Shown piece by piece: positions 11,063 to 22,602 of a stretch of DNA of 64,000 bases (positions are counted from its first letter, which is position 1; every line of letters starts with the position of its first letter). The notes beneath the pieces are model-generated. The model saw only the letters and a list, made by a program, of their open reading frames with translations. It ran no database searches and was not told the DNA's origin. The translations under genes were made by a program, and so were the position numbers. The stretch comes from Zea mays (Eukaryota > Streptophyta > Magnoliopsida > Poales > Poaceae): contig NC_050097.1 of assembly GCF_902167145.1 (NCBI RefSeq), positions 39,664,095-39,728,094 on the forward strand, given 5' to 3'.

Positions 11063-12563
11063 TTCAGCGTTTGCGCGGAGAAAGTCGACGAGCACTGATT
11101 TCTATTTGGGCTTGAGCTGGGAGCCGATCCGCAATATCTTTTCGCCGGAGCCGCTGGGGTCGAGAGGGACGATCTTCGTTGCTTCCACCGGCTCGAAGTT
11201 GTCGACATGCTTCTTGGGGTCGGGAACCTCCCCGGCGAGGTTCTCCAAGTCGACAATAAGCGTCTCGACGTACTCGACGCACTCGACGTCGCACTCGTAG
11301 GTGTGGCGGTACGTTAGGCCGACGGTAATGATGTCTGCTGACCCCAACATCTTCAACTTCAGGTAGGTGTAGTTCAGGACGGCCATAAATTTGTCGTAGC
11401 ACGGCCTCCCGAGCACGGCGTGGTAGGTGCCTCGAAACCCCACCACCTCGAAGGTGAGGGCCTCCTTTCTAAAGTTGGCGGGAGTCCCGAAACATACGGT
11501 AAGATTAATCCGCCCGAGGGGATGCACTTTTTTGCCAGGGGTGATGCCGTGAAATGGCGCAGCCCCAGCCTGAACCTGGGATCTTTCGATCCCCATGAGC
11601 TCCAAGGTTTTCGCGTAGATGATGTTGAGGTTGCTGCCTCCATATATGAGCACCTTGGTGAGGCGAGTGTTGCCGATGATGGGATCGACAACGAGCGGAT
11701 ACTTCTCGGGATTTGGGATGTAATCCGGGTGGTCATCCCTGTCGAATGTGATGGCACGGTCGGACCAATATAAGTAGACCGGTGCCACTACCTCGACCAA
11801 AAAAAACCTCCCGGCGCTCCTGCTTTCGCTGCCTCGAGGACAAGTTGGTGGTGGGCCCCCAAATATTATGTAGCAGCTATGTACGTCGAGGAACCCGTCG
11901 CCCTTGCCGTCTTCTCCATCGCCCGGACCTTTCTTACTGCCTTCCCCCACCGATGGGCTGGGCTTGTTGTAAAAACGCCAGAGCATGTCGCTTTCGCCAA
12001 GGATATGTTTGACGGGGCCCTTATGGTAAGGGCAGAATTCTTTCGAACATTATGTCGAAGACGCCCAGCCCCCCTTGGGGCTCGGGGTTGCGCTTTTCAA
12101 CAGCGACAACAAGCTCGGTGGCGAGGGTCTCGCGTGGGCCCTGCTGCACCTTCTTCTTCTTGCCCTTCCTGGGGTTGCGTTGGGTGGATGCCTTGGGGGT
12201 ATCCTCCTTTCGCTTCCTCTTGACCTTATCCATGTGAAAGAGGGCCTCGATCGCCTCCTGACCCGAAGCGAATTTTGTGGCGATGTCCATCAACTCGTTA
12301 GCTTTGGTTGGGGTCTTCCGACCCAGCTTGCTGACCAAATCTCGGCAAGAGGTACTAGCAAGGAATGCTCCGATGACGTCGGAGTCGGTGATGTTGGGGA
12401 GCTCGGTGCGCTGCTTCGAGAACCGGTGAATGTACTCGTGGAGGCTCTCAACTTGTTTTTGCCGGCAGCTTCGGAGATCCCAAGAGTTTCCCGGGTGTAC
12501 GTACGTGCCCTGAAAATTCCCCCTGAAGACCCTGACTAGGTCATACGAAAAAATGTGAAACAA
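11045..12563 (-). pseudogene. Ty3/gypsy gag-protease fragment, decayed
   Basis: Minus-strand frame 12563-12021 encodes gag sequence (GNFQGTYVHPGNSWDLRSCR, then EYIHRFSKQRTELPN) and a Lys/Arg-rich linker. A second frame, 11986-11102, encodes a retropepsin region (ITFDRDDHPDYIPNPEKYPL ... LIYGGSNLNIIYAKTLELMG ... YHAVLGRPCYDKFMAVLNYT). In related elements the active site reads DGGSGLN; here the Asp is Tyr, so the enzyme would be dead. The two frames do not join, and a TAG follows LKPK where KSVLVDFLRANAEVLC continues. There are no LTRs, reverse transcriptase or integrase nearby. It is a truncated relic. Confidence 0.82.
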
Positions 12564-12770
12564 ACTATTTATGTTGACTTTATCTCCCTTTTCACTTTAC
12601 ATGGTGGCTTTAGCTCCATTTTTCTTGTATTTACTTTCAAAGATTGATAAGAGACAAACAATTTATGTTGACTTTATCTCCCTTCCACTTTACACGGTGG
12701 TCCTAAATTTCACCACTCTACTTGCACCGTGTATGAGTGGGTCTTTGAGATTTATTGTGAAGTTTTTTTA
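12564..12770. repeat. tandem duplication of about 95 bp
   Basis: The block ATTTATGTTGACTTTATCTC, followed by CACTTTACA(T/C)GGTGG, occurs at about 12567 and again at about 12660. It is not part of a recognised element. Confidence 0.65.
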
Positions 12771-12843
12771 AAGTAAATGAGCCAAGCCCAGAACATCACA
12801 CCACACCATGCTTGGAGCGTCGATGAAGGGCCCAAAGGACTTA

Positions 12844-13162
12844 GGGTCTGTTTGGTTGGGCTGTGGCTATGTAAAAAGCTGTTGTGACATGTGATTTGTG
12901 AAAAAAGTTGTTGTGGGCTGTGAACTGCTAAAAAGCTAAAAATCGTTTAGTGGAAACCACTAAAAACCGCTAAAATTCTTATATATATATTTTTTCACAG
13001 TTCCATCTGAAAGCTACTAAAAGCAGGTCTAAAGGTGCTTTCAGTTTTGCACTACAAGAAAGTAGCCTTTTAGAAAAAGTTGCTTTCCAGATTCGGTCCT
13101 TTGGTTTGACCTTTGTCTTTTAGGGGGCAAAAGTCAAAGTCAAAAGCCAAACAAACACACCC
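12844..13162. mobile_element. Tourist-like MITE (PIF/Harbinger), 319 bp
   Basis: Terminal inverted repeats GGGTCTGTTTGGTTGGGCT and, at the other end in reverse complement, GGGTGTGTTTGTTTGGCTTT are flanked by direct TTA (12841-12843 and 13163-13165). A TTA duplication with GGG-type ends is typical of Tourist MITEs. It has no coding capacity. Confidence 0.78.
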
Positions 13163-13165
13163 TTA

Positions 13166-16100
13166 AACTGTCTCCAACTATATCCTCTATATCCGACATT
13201 TATAAACTCTTTGAACGGATTATATCCTCTATATCTCGTGATCTATACGTCAAAAACCTATATTAAAGATATAATTTGCTTCATATCTGTGTACGCACGG
13301 ATTTGTCTTACCCTGCTACCACGACTTTACACTTTGCGCTGACACTCTGGATCCGCCTACCGCACCACGCAAAAATAGTGTAGAGCGAGCACTCGAACCA
13401 ACACCCTCTGCTCCAGAAATTTGGAACTAACCAAGAGACCACACGTAACTTAGTGTTTAGAAATAAATAATAATTATATTTAAATAAATATCTCAATACC
13501 TATTTATATGATACTCTCAGTATATAAGGCGTAACCGCCTGTGGTTCAAAGATCAAGAAATATATTTAATTCTCTTAATACCACTGCATACATATACGTA
13601 CGTACAGAGAGAGCATGTCTTATATTGTGGGGACAAGAATAAAAATGGATTATGCCTTATATTATAAGACGGACGGAGTATATAATAAACGTAGCAGAGA
13701 GAAATTGAATCTCTCTATATAGAAGATATAAGAGTATCCTCTATATACGCTTTACCGGATATCGTGGGACGGTAGAAAAGAGAATCTTCTACAAATTCTT
13801 TAGACGGTGCGGTCGAGTCAGCCTTAGGTGATAAAAAATGACGCCATGCTAGCTTCAGGCCGGCCAAAGCATAAACGCTGATGGGAGGAGAGTGATATAT
13901 ACATTGACTTTTATGATCTGGGATATAGAGTGAGTTGACGCATCCCCGCTGTACATCACGAGCGCAGTGCTGGCGCTACTTATGAGCATCAGGATTGGCG
14001 CACGCCGTGACCACGACTTGGCAAATGACAGCCCTAACCTTAATGGTCGGTTTAATTAGCCGCAGCTACGTACTAGCGCACCAGGCACCAGCAGCGCTTT
14101 TTCTGCTGATCAGTGCTTGCCCCGGCCGATGGGCGACGGGACAACACTCACTAGTCACTACACTAGTAGAAATTGTGGATGGACGGACGACGGAGCGCAG
14201 GCGCAGGCGCAGGCGCAGCGCATAGAAATGCATGCATGGCCCTGATGACAGACGACGACGAAGCGCACTAGCAGCTGAGCTTTTAGATTGGAAAAAGGGA
14301 CTCAACGCCTCTGCTACCTTGGTCCTTGGCTCCTTGCCATTGTTGGTGACGGCGGCGGGGGGGCATTGGATTCCGACGTGACATGCGTTGCGTGCGTGCG
14401 TGCGTGCGTGGGATCAATCATGCGGTCAAGTGGACCGTGCGTGTCGTCCTCATCCAGAGCATGAGCATTGAGCTAGTAGGACTCCATTCTGAACATAATA
14501 TTAATACTATTAGTTAGCCTCTCAAAAGGTTATAAGCCAGCTGCAATGCAAACATGATTGAACTCTTTTTTATTTTTGGAGGACGTCGCTTTGGTCTTTC
14601 CAGGAATGGAATGCGATTTGACGTCGGTCGCATCAGCTTGCACGACCATCCACTAGGAGATCCAGCACGTTCCTCGCTCGCCATGCTTCTTTTTTCTCTT
14701 CTCTACCCACATTTAAAGCACTAGGTCGTGCGTCATTCAAGAAGCTCATAGGTCATCCCCGCTCATCATTGCTATTAATAGACCGTTACGTCCTATATAA
14801 ACCGTAATAAATCACCTAAATCCAACATGGCACCAAGCCCCACTCACTCAGGTATCGCTTCCAAATATTACCACCGTTGGGTCTAGACTTATGGGCCCAA
14901 GCATTCAGGAATAGGTAAGTGAGAGAAAGGGTGTATGACAAAATAAGAAGTTGAGTTGCTAGATATTTTGTCAAGCATGTCTCGTCTAGGATTCAGACGG
15001 GTCATGGGCTTAAAATACACTTATACCATGGTTACCTACTATATTCCTAAAATATATTGTACAACGGGTAACTACAATACAGTGCCACCCTATTTCCTAT
15101 TACACCACACGTTACAACCTCTTAGGAGGCCGATTGGTGGGGTCGGCACGGCCCACTCCGTAAACAGGGGCCGACTTGCCACGGGGAAAGTCCCACGTCC
15201 CCCTCGTTCTGGTAGTATTCGCTCATATTCTTGGCGAAGGGTTGCCGATGACGAGGGGTCAACGTCTGCTCTAACTCAGCCCACGAGGGGGGTCAATTGC
15301 CTTCGTGCTCTGTTTGATGGATGCTATGAGTGGATGTGTCTTTGCTTGGCGTTTGATGGGCCTTCGTGGTGGACCAGTTCCCATCTGCCTTCGTTGGTCA
15401 TGTCGCCTCTTGCCGAGGGGGCCACTTCGATACATGTGTGTGATCAAGTAGTTTCCTAGTAGTTAACAGTGATCAAGATATGGATCGTTCCTCGTCCCAA
15501 CAACCACTCCACTAACTAATGGAGGAGAAGCGACTAAGTGGGTTATTAAAAAAAGAGCAGTGCACTTTCTCAACTCGTATCTATCTTGTCTTTTGATTAA
15601 GATAAAGTATAGTATTTGTTCTTAGCAGTTTAACATTTGGTATGTGGAGGATCATATGTCCATGTTAAATTATTTTTTTTGTGTGTAAAGTCCACCACAC
15701 TAGCTTATCACTAGACTCTGACGTGTTGTCACCCATTGCATTGTTGTATATTTGTGTGTCGTCGTAACACACAACATTATACTAGTTTTTATAGATAGGA
15801 GTGCTTGTTGCACGTTTGTGTACACCATTTTCTTTTTCTTTTTTCAAAAACCTCTTAACCACCCCACTCATGCATGCACTTGTAGATAATAAAGTAATAT
15901 ATTAAATCTGACGTTCACGTCACCTAAAAAAAGAGAAACAAATATATCTCTAGTAGCCGAGGAGATATAAAAAACGAGCTAGTATGGACGTCGAACGAAG
16001 AACTGGTCCTAGATTCGATCTTACCCATTACATGTATCTATATGATCCCTTGTCACTAGTCACTTATATTTGAGGAAGGGCGTAACGGAGCACCGAGATC

Positions 16101-16387
16101 GACAGGGACGGACGTGCCGTCAGCAGTCGTGCTCGTGCACGGTGCACCTATATGACCTATGTATCTCGAGTGCGGCTGCTGCAATAAAATAAAAACTTTT
16201 ATGAGCCAAAATATTTTTTTGTATTTTTATATCAGCCCACGAAGATTGGACATTTTTGTTGCATATAGAACAACCAACAAAATTAGCTAATTTATATCGA
16301 TTGTCTTATAGCAATCGATATTTTGTATGTGCCAAAATAGTAGTTGTTTTAGCTCTTTATTTTTATGTCTATATTTATATAGATGAT
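13166..16387. other. intergenic stretch, nothing assignable
   Basis: There is no coding region with protein-like features. A TGCG microsatellite lies at about 14388-14411. Short runs of TATATCCTCTATATC recur at 13185-13745. The longest frame (14956-15459, plus) shows no recognisable domain. Confidence 0.5.
14388..14411. repeat. (TGCG)n microsatellite
   Basis: Four-base repeats of TGCG run without interruption for about 24 bases. Confidence 0.85.

Positions 16388-16390
<3 letters not shown>

Positions 16391-16438
<48 letters not shown>
16391..16438. repeat. (TA)n microsatellite
   Basis: This is an uninterrupted run of about 23 TA units in AT-rich sequence, a likely polymorphic marker. Confidence 0.95.
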
Positions 16439-16439
<1 letters not shown>

Positions 16440-16442
<3 letters not shown>

Positions 16443-17921
16443 CATTATATGAATCTAGTAAAGGGGTAAAACGAATTTTAATTTAGGACGGAGGAAGTAT
16501 TAGCCAATTTATATTGGATTCCTTCCTTTCTCTCCTCTTACTCTAGCTTGACTCTTGTGCATACGCCCACCTTTGCGCCTGCCTCATGTGTCCATAAGGC
16601 CCCATGTCTTAGGGATCTACCTTGGTTCTCGCAAACATAGGAGTCCACTATACCAGAGAGCTTGATATTGAGGTCCTACCAAAGCTATAAGGTTGTTCTA
16701 ATCACCATCATTCGTAACAGTAGCCTAAAACCTAGCCCTCAAGGCCTTGGGGCTCTAGATTATAGTGTGGTTTTGGATTTATTTTCTCAGCCACATGGGC
16801 CCATCTACGATCCTTTATACCTCTAGGCCCTCAACCTTGGTTATTCCCAATAGACGTCCCAAGGGCCTCTTGGGACTCGAGGTCCTTCACAAGGACAAAA
16901 GGGCTCCCAAAACGACTAAGTATAGGAGCACATGAAAGATCAAAGAATATAATTGGTCCATGCCCCAAGGGCAGACTTATGCCTAAATGTATGGCACTAC
17001 ATCCAAAGTTTGTTGTCGTCGACATCATGGTCCTAGAACTATTTGTAAGGCTCTGTATTTCACATTAAATGTGAAGTGTGACATTACGATCTGATAGACA
17101 CACTAGTACCGTGACATAAGCCTCAATCGTACTCAAGACCAGTATATGATACATACTATTGTCCCTCTAGCCATGCTTGAGTATACTAGAGTACCACGAA
17201 GTATTATGAAGTACAAACTACTATATCGATTTCCAATTGTGTCGTACCTCATGGTGTGGACTCTAGTACTCGTTGATACAATAGACCATGCCTACTTCTA
17301 CAACATGTCATATCTATCGTTGTAGCAAGACGACCCTAACATTGTAGCACGACCAAGGCATGCCACCATGTACGACTCCATAACCATGACAAGTTGTTGG
17401 GTCTTTGCTAAGTGGGACTCATAGTCTATCCGACATCTAACCTTGTCTCCTCCCTTGTTCTATAAAAGAGAGGAATAGAGTAGTGTAGAGAAAAAAATGA
17501 ATGAGGCCAATCCAACCAAGTTATATGGACAGACATAAAGGTGAGGTAGGGACCATTATGCTAGAACTCTCACCAAAAAACATATGGTAGAGCTAGGAGG
17601 TCATGGTGCTCATATGATACTTGAGCTTGCATTTTTATTCACCTTTGCATTTTCAATCCATGATACACAAAAGAACATTGAGTATTATATGCTCCAAGGA
17701 CTAAACCTCTCTAAACTGCCTTTGTGGTGGTACTAGGCTGCACCCATGTTTAACTTACATCCAACCTACACCCCTACTCTATCCATAATATTTTTTCATA
17801 TTTTGGATATGTTCGGTACCCCTGTGTTGTGCCATGATGATAAGCTACATTGGTTGGAACATCCATTCTCCTACTACAACATGGAAGCATGAGATCTTTC
17901 AAAACGACATCTATAAGCAAG
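16440..17921. other. unassigned sequence left of the young LTR element
   Basis: No gene was recognised. This sequence hosted the insertion of the LTR element at 17927; the other side of the host resumes at 25991. Stops are frequent in all frames. Confidence 0.5.
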
Positions 17922-17926
17922 GGCAC

Positions 17927-20900
17927 TGTAACACCCGGGTTTTAGGGGTCCAAAGCCCGGGCGTAAACATAATCACCAGGTGTGCTGGGACCAAGTCTCA
18001 CACATATGATGAATCATGGCACAGGATCGAATGTCACATCTTTACTATATAACAGGAGTTCTATACAAAATAAATAGATAATTACATTATAAGGAGACAA
18101 CGGTCCAGCAACGCAACGTTGACTGGGAGACGACGACCTAGATCTCTCACGAACTCATCGCAGCATCCTCCATGCGCCTCATCCTGCGGTACCTGTTCTT
18201 GACCTGTGGGGGGGGGTGTGAGACAGCAAGAGTGAGCTCACATACGTTCATCGCTCAACAAGTTGTGGGGAATAATGTGAATGAACTCGCCAAAGGTGGG
18301 AGTTCATGTGAAGTGTAAGGCTTACCAAAGAGGATGGTTAGAGCTGAGCATTGCTTTTAAAGTTGGTCAAAATTTTATTAGCAATTACTAAGTATAAGTA
18401 AATACCAACCCAATTAAATAGTAGAACAAAAGTAACAACCTCACCTGCGATGCAATGCATATGACAAATTGAGTTTAAGTTCCATAATTTAATCATGTGA
18501 GGGTCCGAGCCGCTCTTGACCGTGAGCACGGCTAGTATACCAGTTTTACACTCTGCAGAGGTTGCGCATCTTTACCCACAAGTCGTGTTACCCATCTGCC
18601 AAGGGATCGCGACTTCCCATACACCTCTACCGAGGAGGCGAGGCAGGGTAACACTACGAGGCCTTTACAAAGTTCCACTAGCTTCAGAAAACCCGCTACA
18701 GTTTATAGGAAGCTCCAATGCAGGAATCCCTTGCAGGACCGCCATCACAGCGAAATCCTCCCGAGGGCCTCCCCAGGAATCCCTTGCAGGACCGCCATCA
18801 CAGCAAAATCCTCCCGAGGGCCTTCCCAGGAATCCCTTGCAGGACCGCCATCACAGCAAAATCCTCCCGAGGGCCTCCCTACACTGACCACTCCCCTACT
18901 GCCCTTGCCCCTTTCGGGTAAGGTAGTCCTCCACTAGCTTTCCTAATTAATCAGCCAAGGGCGTCCCATTAAACCCTTGTGGTAGCACTGTTTTCCCGGG
19001 TGGTCGCTCCATGTTCCAATTAACATAATGATCTTATCATGAACATTAATAATAAACAGATAATAAAAGTGTGATCATGAATAATGTATCTTCATACCCA
19101 AAACCACATCAAGCACTAGCAAGTACTACCCAATAAGTTCAGTGGTAACAAGGTATAAAGATAATCAAACTAGGGTAACCTATTGGGTCCCATCAAAATT
19201 AACCTATGCAGATCATTATGATTAATCAGAACATGGCTGGGTAAAAAGAAGTGATCAAGGGCACAACTTGCCTGGCACTTGAGATTCCAGGTACCAACTT
19301 GCTTTTCAGATGACACGTGTCCTCGCTCTAGTCGTAGCAATACAAACAAACATTGTATAGGCAAAATTAACATTACACCAAGCATGTAAATAAAATACAC
19401 AGTAATAATCTAGACATTAAAATAAGATCACAGGAACTGGAATCATTAAATTTGGAGTTATATAGTTTAAGTTATGAATTTATGAAGCTTTTATGTACTT
19501 AATACAAGATTAAGTATTAGATAAATTTAAATGAGTCTTTCATGCCAAAACAGAGGCACAAATGGTTAGACAATAATATTATAAAAATTTAGAAACTGGA
19601 ATGGACCAATTTGGAGTTCATATGCATTTTCTATGAATTAAACAAGTTTCTAGATTTATTTATGCACTAAAAATTGATTTCTGATATTAATTTCTAATTT
19701 TCAATGCTCTCTGGATTGGGCCTCAATAACAGAGAATAGCAAGGGCTACGGTGCAAGAATTCCACAGACTCAGGGAGTTTCTGGCGTGGACGGCGGGTTG
19801 ATATATATAAAAGACAGGGTCTCTTTTATAAAGTGTACCCCCGAAGGGGTATGCACGGTTTCTGGCCGCCCGATCGCGAATCGAGGGCCACGATTAGATC
19901 TAGGTATCATCAACCAGTACACGATGACCGCCCTCGGATTGAGGATCTACGGCCCGGATCTACTCACCCAATCTTCCAATCTACACCGCACATCAACAAA
20001 TGGATGCCCCGGATTTACTCACGCGAAACGGTAAACCATCGCCTAATTCCGACCGTCCAATATGAGATCCACGACATAGGTGTCGTCATCCTCCATACGG
20101 AGCTGGGCGAGACCGACGGCGGTGAAGCGCCGATGTGCTCCCGCCGGCAACCCCCCAATCCTTCTTCTCTGTATAAATCTGAACGCGACGAGTGCTACAC
20201 GACGTGGGAGGTACGACGGACACGATGGAGGGGCTCTCACCTTGGTTCACGGCGACAGCAGGTCTGGCCACGGGTAATGGCGGCGCGACGTCGCCGGCGC
20301 GAAGCGCGTGGCCCACACCGAGGCCCTCAGCTTAGAATGACAATCACTAGACGGTGTAGAGCATCGAGCAAACCCATTGGATCAATGTACTTACCGGCGT
20401 CGAGGTCCAAGCGGGCTGGCCACGGTGAAGTGCCGACCGCGGCGGAGTGTTGACGACGGCGAGGAAATTCGCTTGCCCCAGCCACAGGTTCCGCCAGGTG
20501 AGGGCGCGCACATCAACCAAGCGACGCTGCGAAGCTACCCGACCAAAATCAAAGCCCCTGCAACGGCGCCCTGCCCGGCTCGCGATAGAAGACGGACCAC
20601 CTCCGCGGTCGAGCCCCATGGCTGTTCAGGCGGGCCTTATAGGGGGCAAGGAAGTCCGAGCGGAGCAGCAGCGAGATCCCCGCGCGGATTTTACTCCCTG
20701 GTTTGTTGAGCTCCGCCAGCGACGAACGAGGACAAAGACCCTGCGTTCACGGCCGCGCGAGATCCGCGGATTCCGTTGCCAGCCATGAGTTCGAGTCGCA
20801 GCCAAGAGGTAGGAGACGCCCGCAACAACCTCCCCGTACCCCGGATTCCGCGCGCGGTTCGTTGGAGTTCCGCAGAGCCGGCGCGCGTGGGGAGGAAGGT

Positions 20901-21306
20901 GAGAGCTGACACGTTGGCCCACGCAACAGAGACTACACGGCGCTGGTGGAAAGACCTGGGTGGCTGGCGACCGGGACCCGCATGGAAGTCACCAGGCGCG
21001 CGCGCGATACAGGAGAAGGAGGAAGGAGCCGTGACCGCAGGAGTACATGGGCCAGAGCAATTCGGCCCAAAAGCTGAGAAGGAGTTTTCTGGTTTCTATT
21101 TTCTTTGTTGTTTTCTATTTTTCTTCCTACAATTTGAATTCAAATCTGATTTTAAACTTAAGTTCAAGTTTTAATTCACAAATGAGAAGTCCCAGCATGG
21201 GATTCACATATCTGTATTTGTCTAATAATTATTTTTATTATTATATTTATTCATAACCTTTGGAGATCTTTTCTCCCATATTCAAAAATGAAATTTGGGT
21301 GTTACA
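17927..21306 (-). repeat. 3' LTR of the non-autonomous element
   Basis: In the minus sense it begins TGTAACACCCAAATTTC and ends CCCGGGTGTTACA. It includes TATA-like sequences on both strands near 19797-19830 and a three-copy minisatellite at 18719-18885. Short frames inside it repeat exactly in the other LTR and are not genes. Confidence 0.95.
18719..18885. repeat. 57-bp minisatellite in LTR, three copies
   Basis: Three head-to-tail units begin AGGAATCCCTTGCAGGACCG and end in CCTCCCGAGGGCCT. The same array is at 23398-23564 in the other LTR, so it predates the insertion. Confidence 0.9.
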
Positions 21307-21321
21307 AATCCTACCCCCCTT
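21307..21321 (-). other. polypurine tract of the non-autonomous element
   Basis: The minus strand reads AAGGGGGGTAGGATT directly before the 3' LTR, the expected place for plus-strand DNA priming. Confidence 0.75.
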
Positions 21322-22586
21322 AACAAAAATCTCGTCCTCGAGATTTGTAAGAAAAGGGATATAATAGGTTTGGTCTAGAATTTTAGTTTCTCATTTGGTT
21401 TTGGGAATCAAAGTTTTGTTCAAGTTTTTTTTTAACAGTTAGTAGATGACATGAATATTGTATGTCTAGATATTCATTAGGTCAGGTATGGTTATGGCAA
21501 GTAGAGGTTGTCGCAAGGGTATAATAAGGAAAGACTTCATCCAGAACTGTGGATATTGATTCCGCTGGCGATTCAACTTGATCTTTGAAGACTTGAGTTG
21601 ATGCTTATCCTTTTTTGACATGGTTGGTCTTCTTTGGCCTTTATTTCTTGGAGTTGTCATCCGAGTTAAGGACATATGTGAGTAGGATGGATTGTATGGT
21701 GTAGGTAGCTTAGAATCTCTTGCTAGGTTAAAATTGTGGGGTTATGCAACTATTGGATGGTTAAGGTAGTTGCATATGGCCAAATCGATCTATCATTCTC
21801 AATTTAGTGCAGGGTGAACTAAGTTAAGACATGTTCTATAGGAGTAGAGTCTAATCTATTTCATCAGTATTATCTAACATGTTTGATAAGTCACTTTAGA
21901 TTAGATCAGATCTAGGTTAGATTGGTGTGACTAGTTTGACTAGATAAGATCTAATTAATTTGCATTAGATCATGGTGGTTAAATTATGGTGGATAAGTAT
22001 GCTTATTAGGATAAGATGAAATAGAATCTTTTGAGATTAGTTAGATCTATTAGGATGAGATAAAATCTTTTTAAGATAAGATGAATCTATTAAGATAAGA
22101 GAGAATCTTATTAAGATAAGATGAATTGGTTAGAATGAGATCTTTTAGGATAAGATAAATCTCTTAAGCTAGATATATTCCAATGGGGATAATCTAGGTT
22201 GTCTAGTTATTTTATAAATATTTTTTTACACATATGTGTATATGCAGATGCAATTGTGGACATTACTCCACAACTCATCACACTCAATTAAAGATCCAAA
22301 TCAAACAAGTATCATAAGAACAAGCATTCAAGCATATAGATACAAAAAAATGGTTTTGTTTTTTTTTCCTAAAAGTAGGTCTCCTATTCCTAAAAGTCAC
22401 TTTAGGTGCAGGATTTCAAAGTGTGAAATCCACATTTGTCTTTAGAAGAAAAAGATAAGAATAATCAGAGTAGAGCGGAAATAGATGAGGAAAGATTAAG
22501 AAAAGTTTAGAAAAGAATCAGAGTAGCAAAGGTAAGTAAGTATTGGTTGTCCAGTTCTATCTAGGTTTCGTCCTACAGTCAACATT
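21322..22586. other. non-coding internal region of the LTR element
   Basis: About 1.3 kb without any reading frame of protein character. At about 22010-22165 it contains a degenerate array of TTAAGATAAGATGAATCT-like units. The internal domain seems to keep only the priming sites and perhaps a packaging signal. Confidence 0.7.
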
Positions 22587-22598
22587 CCTCTGATACCA
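22587..22598 (-). other. primer binding site, initiator Met-tRNA
   Basis: The minus strand reads TGGTATCAGAGG four bases inside the 5' LTR end, matching initiator tRNA-Met except for the last base. Confidence 0.85.
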
Positions 22599-22602
22599 CT
22601 TC

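Noticed and set aside
13640..13681. Stowaway-like end GACGGACGGAGTA
   Set aside because: Only one end was seen, with no matching inverted repeat and TA duplication. The similar end at 16485-16500 has the same problem.
14956..15459. 167-codon plus frame
   Set aside because: No domain, and the composition changes along the frame; likely random.
18338..21256. Many frames repeated exactly at 23017-25935
   Set aside because: They lie inside the two LTRs of one element. The duplication explains their identity, and none has domain features.
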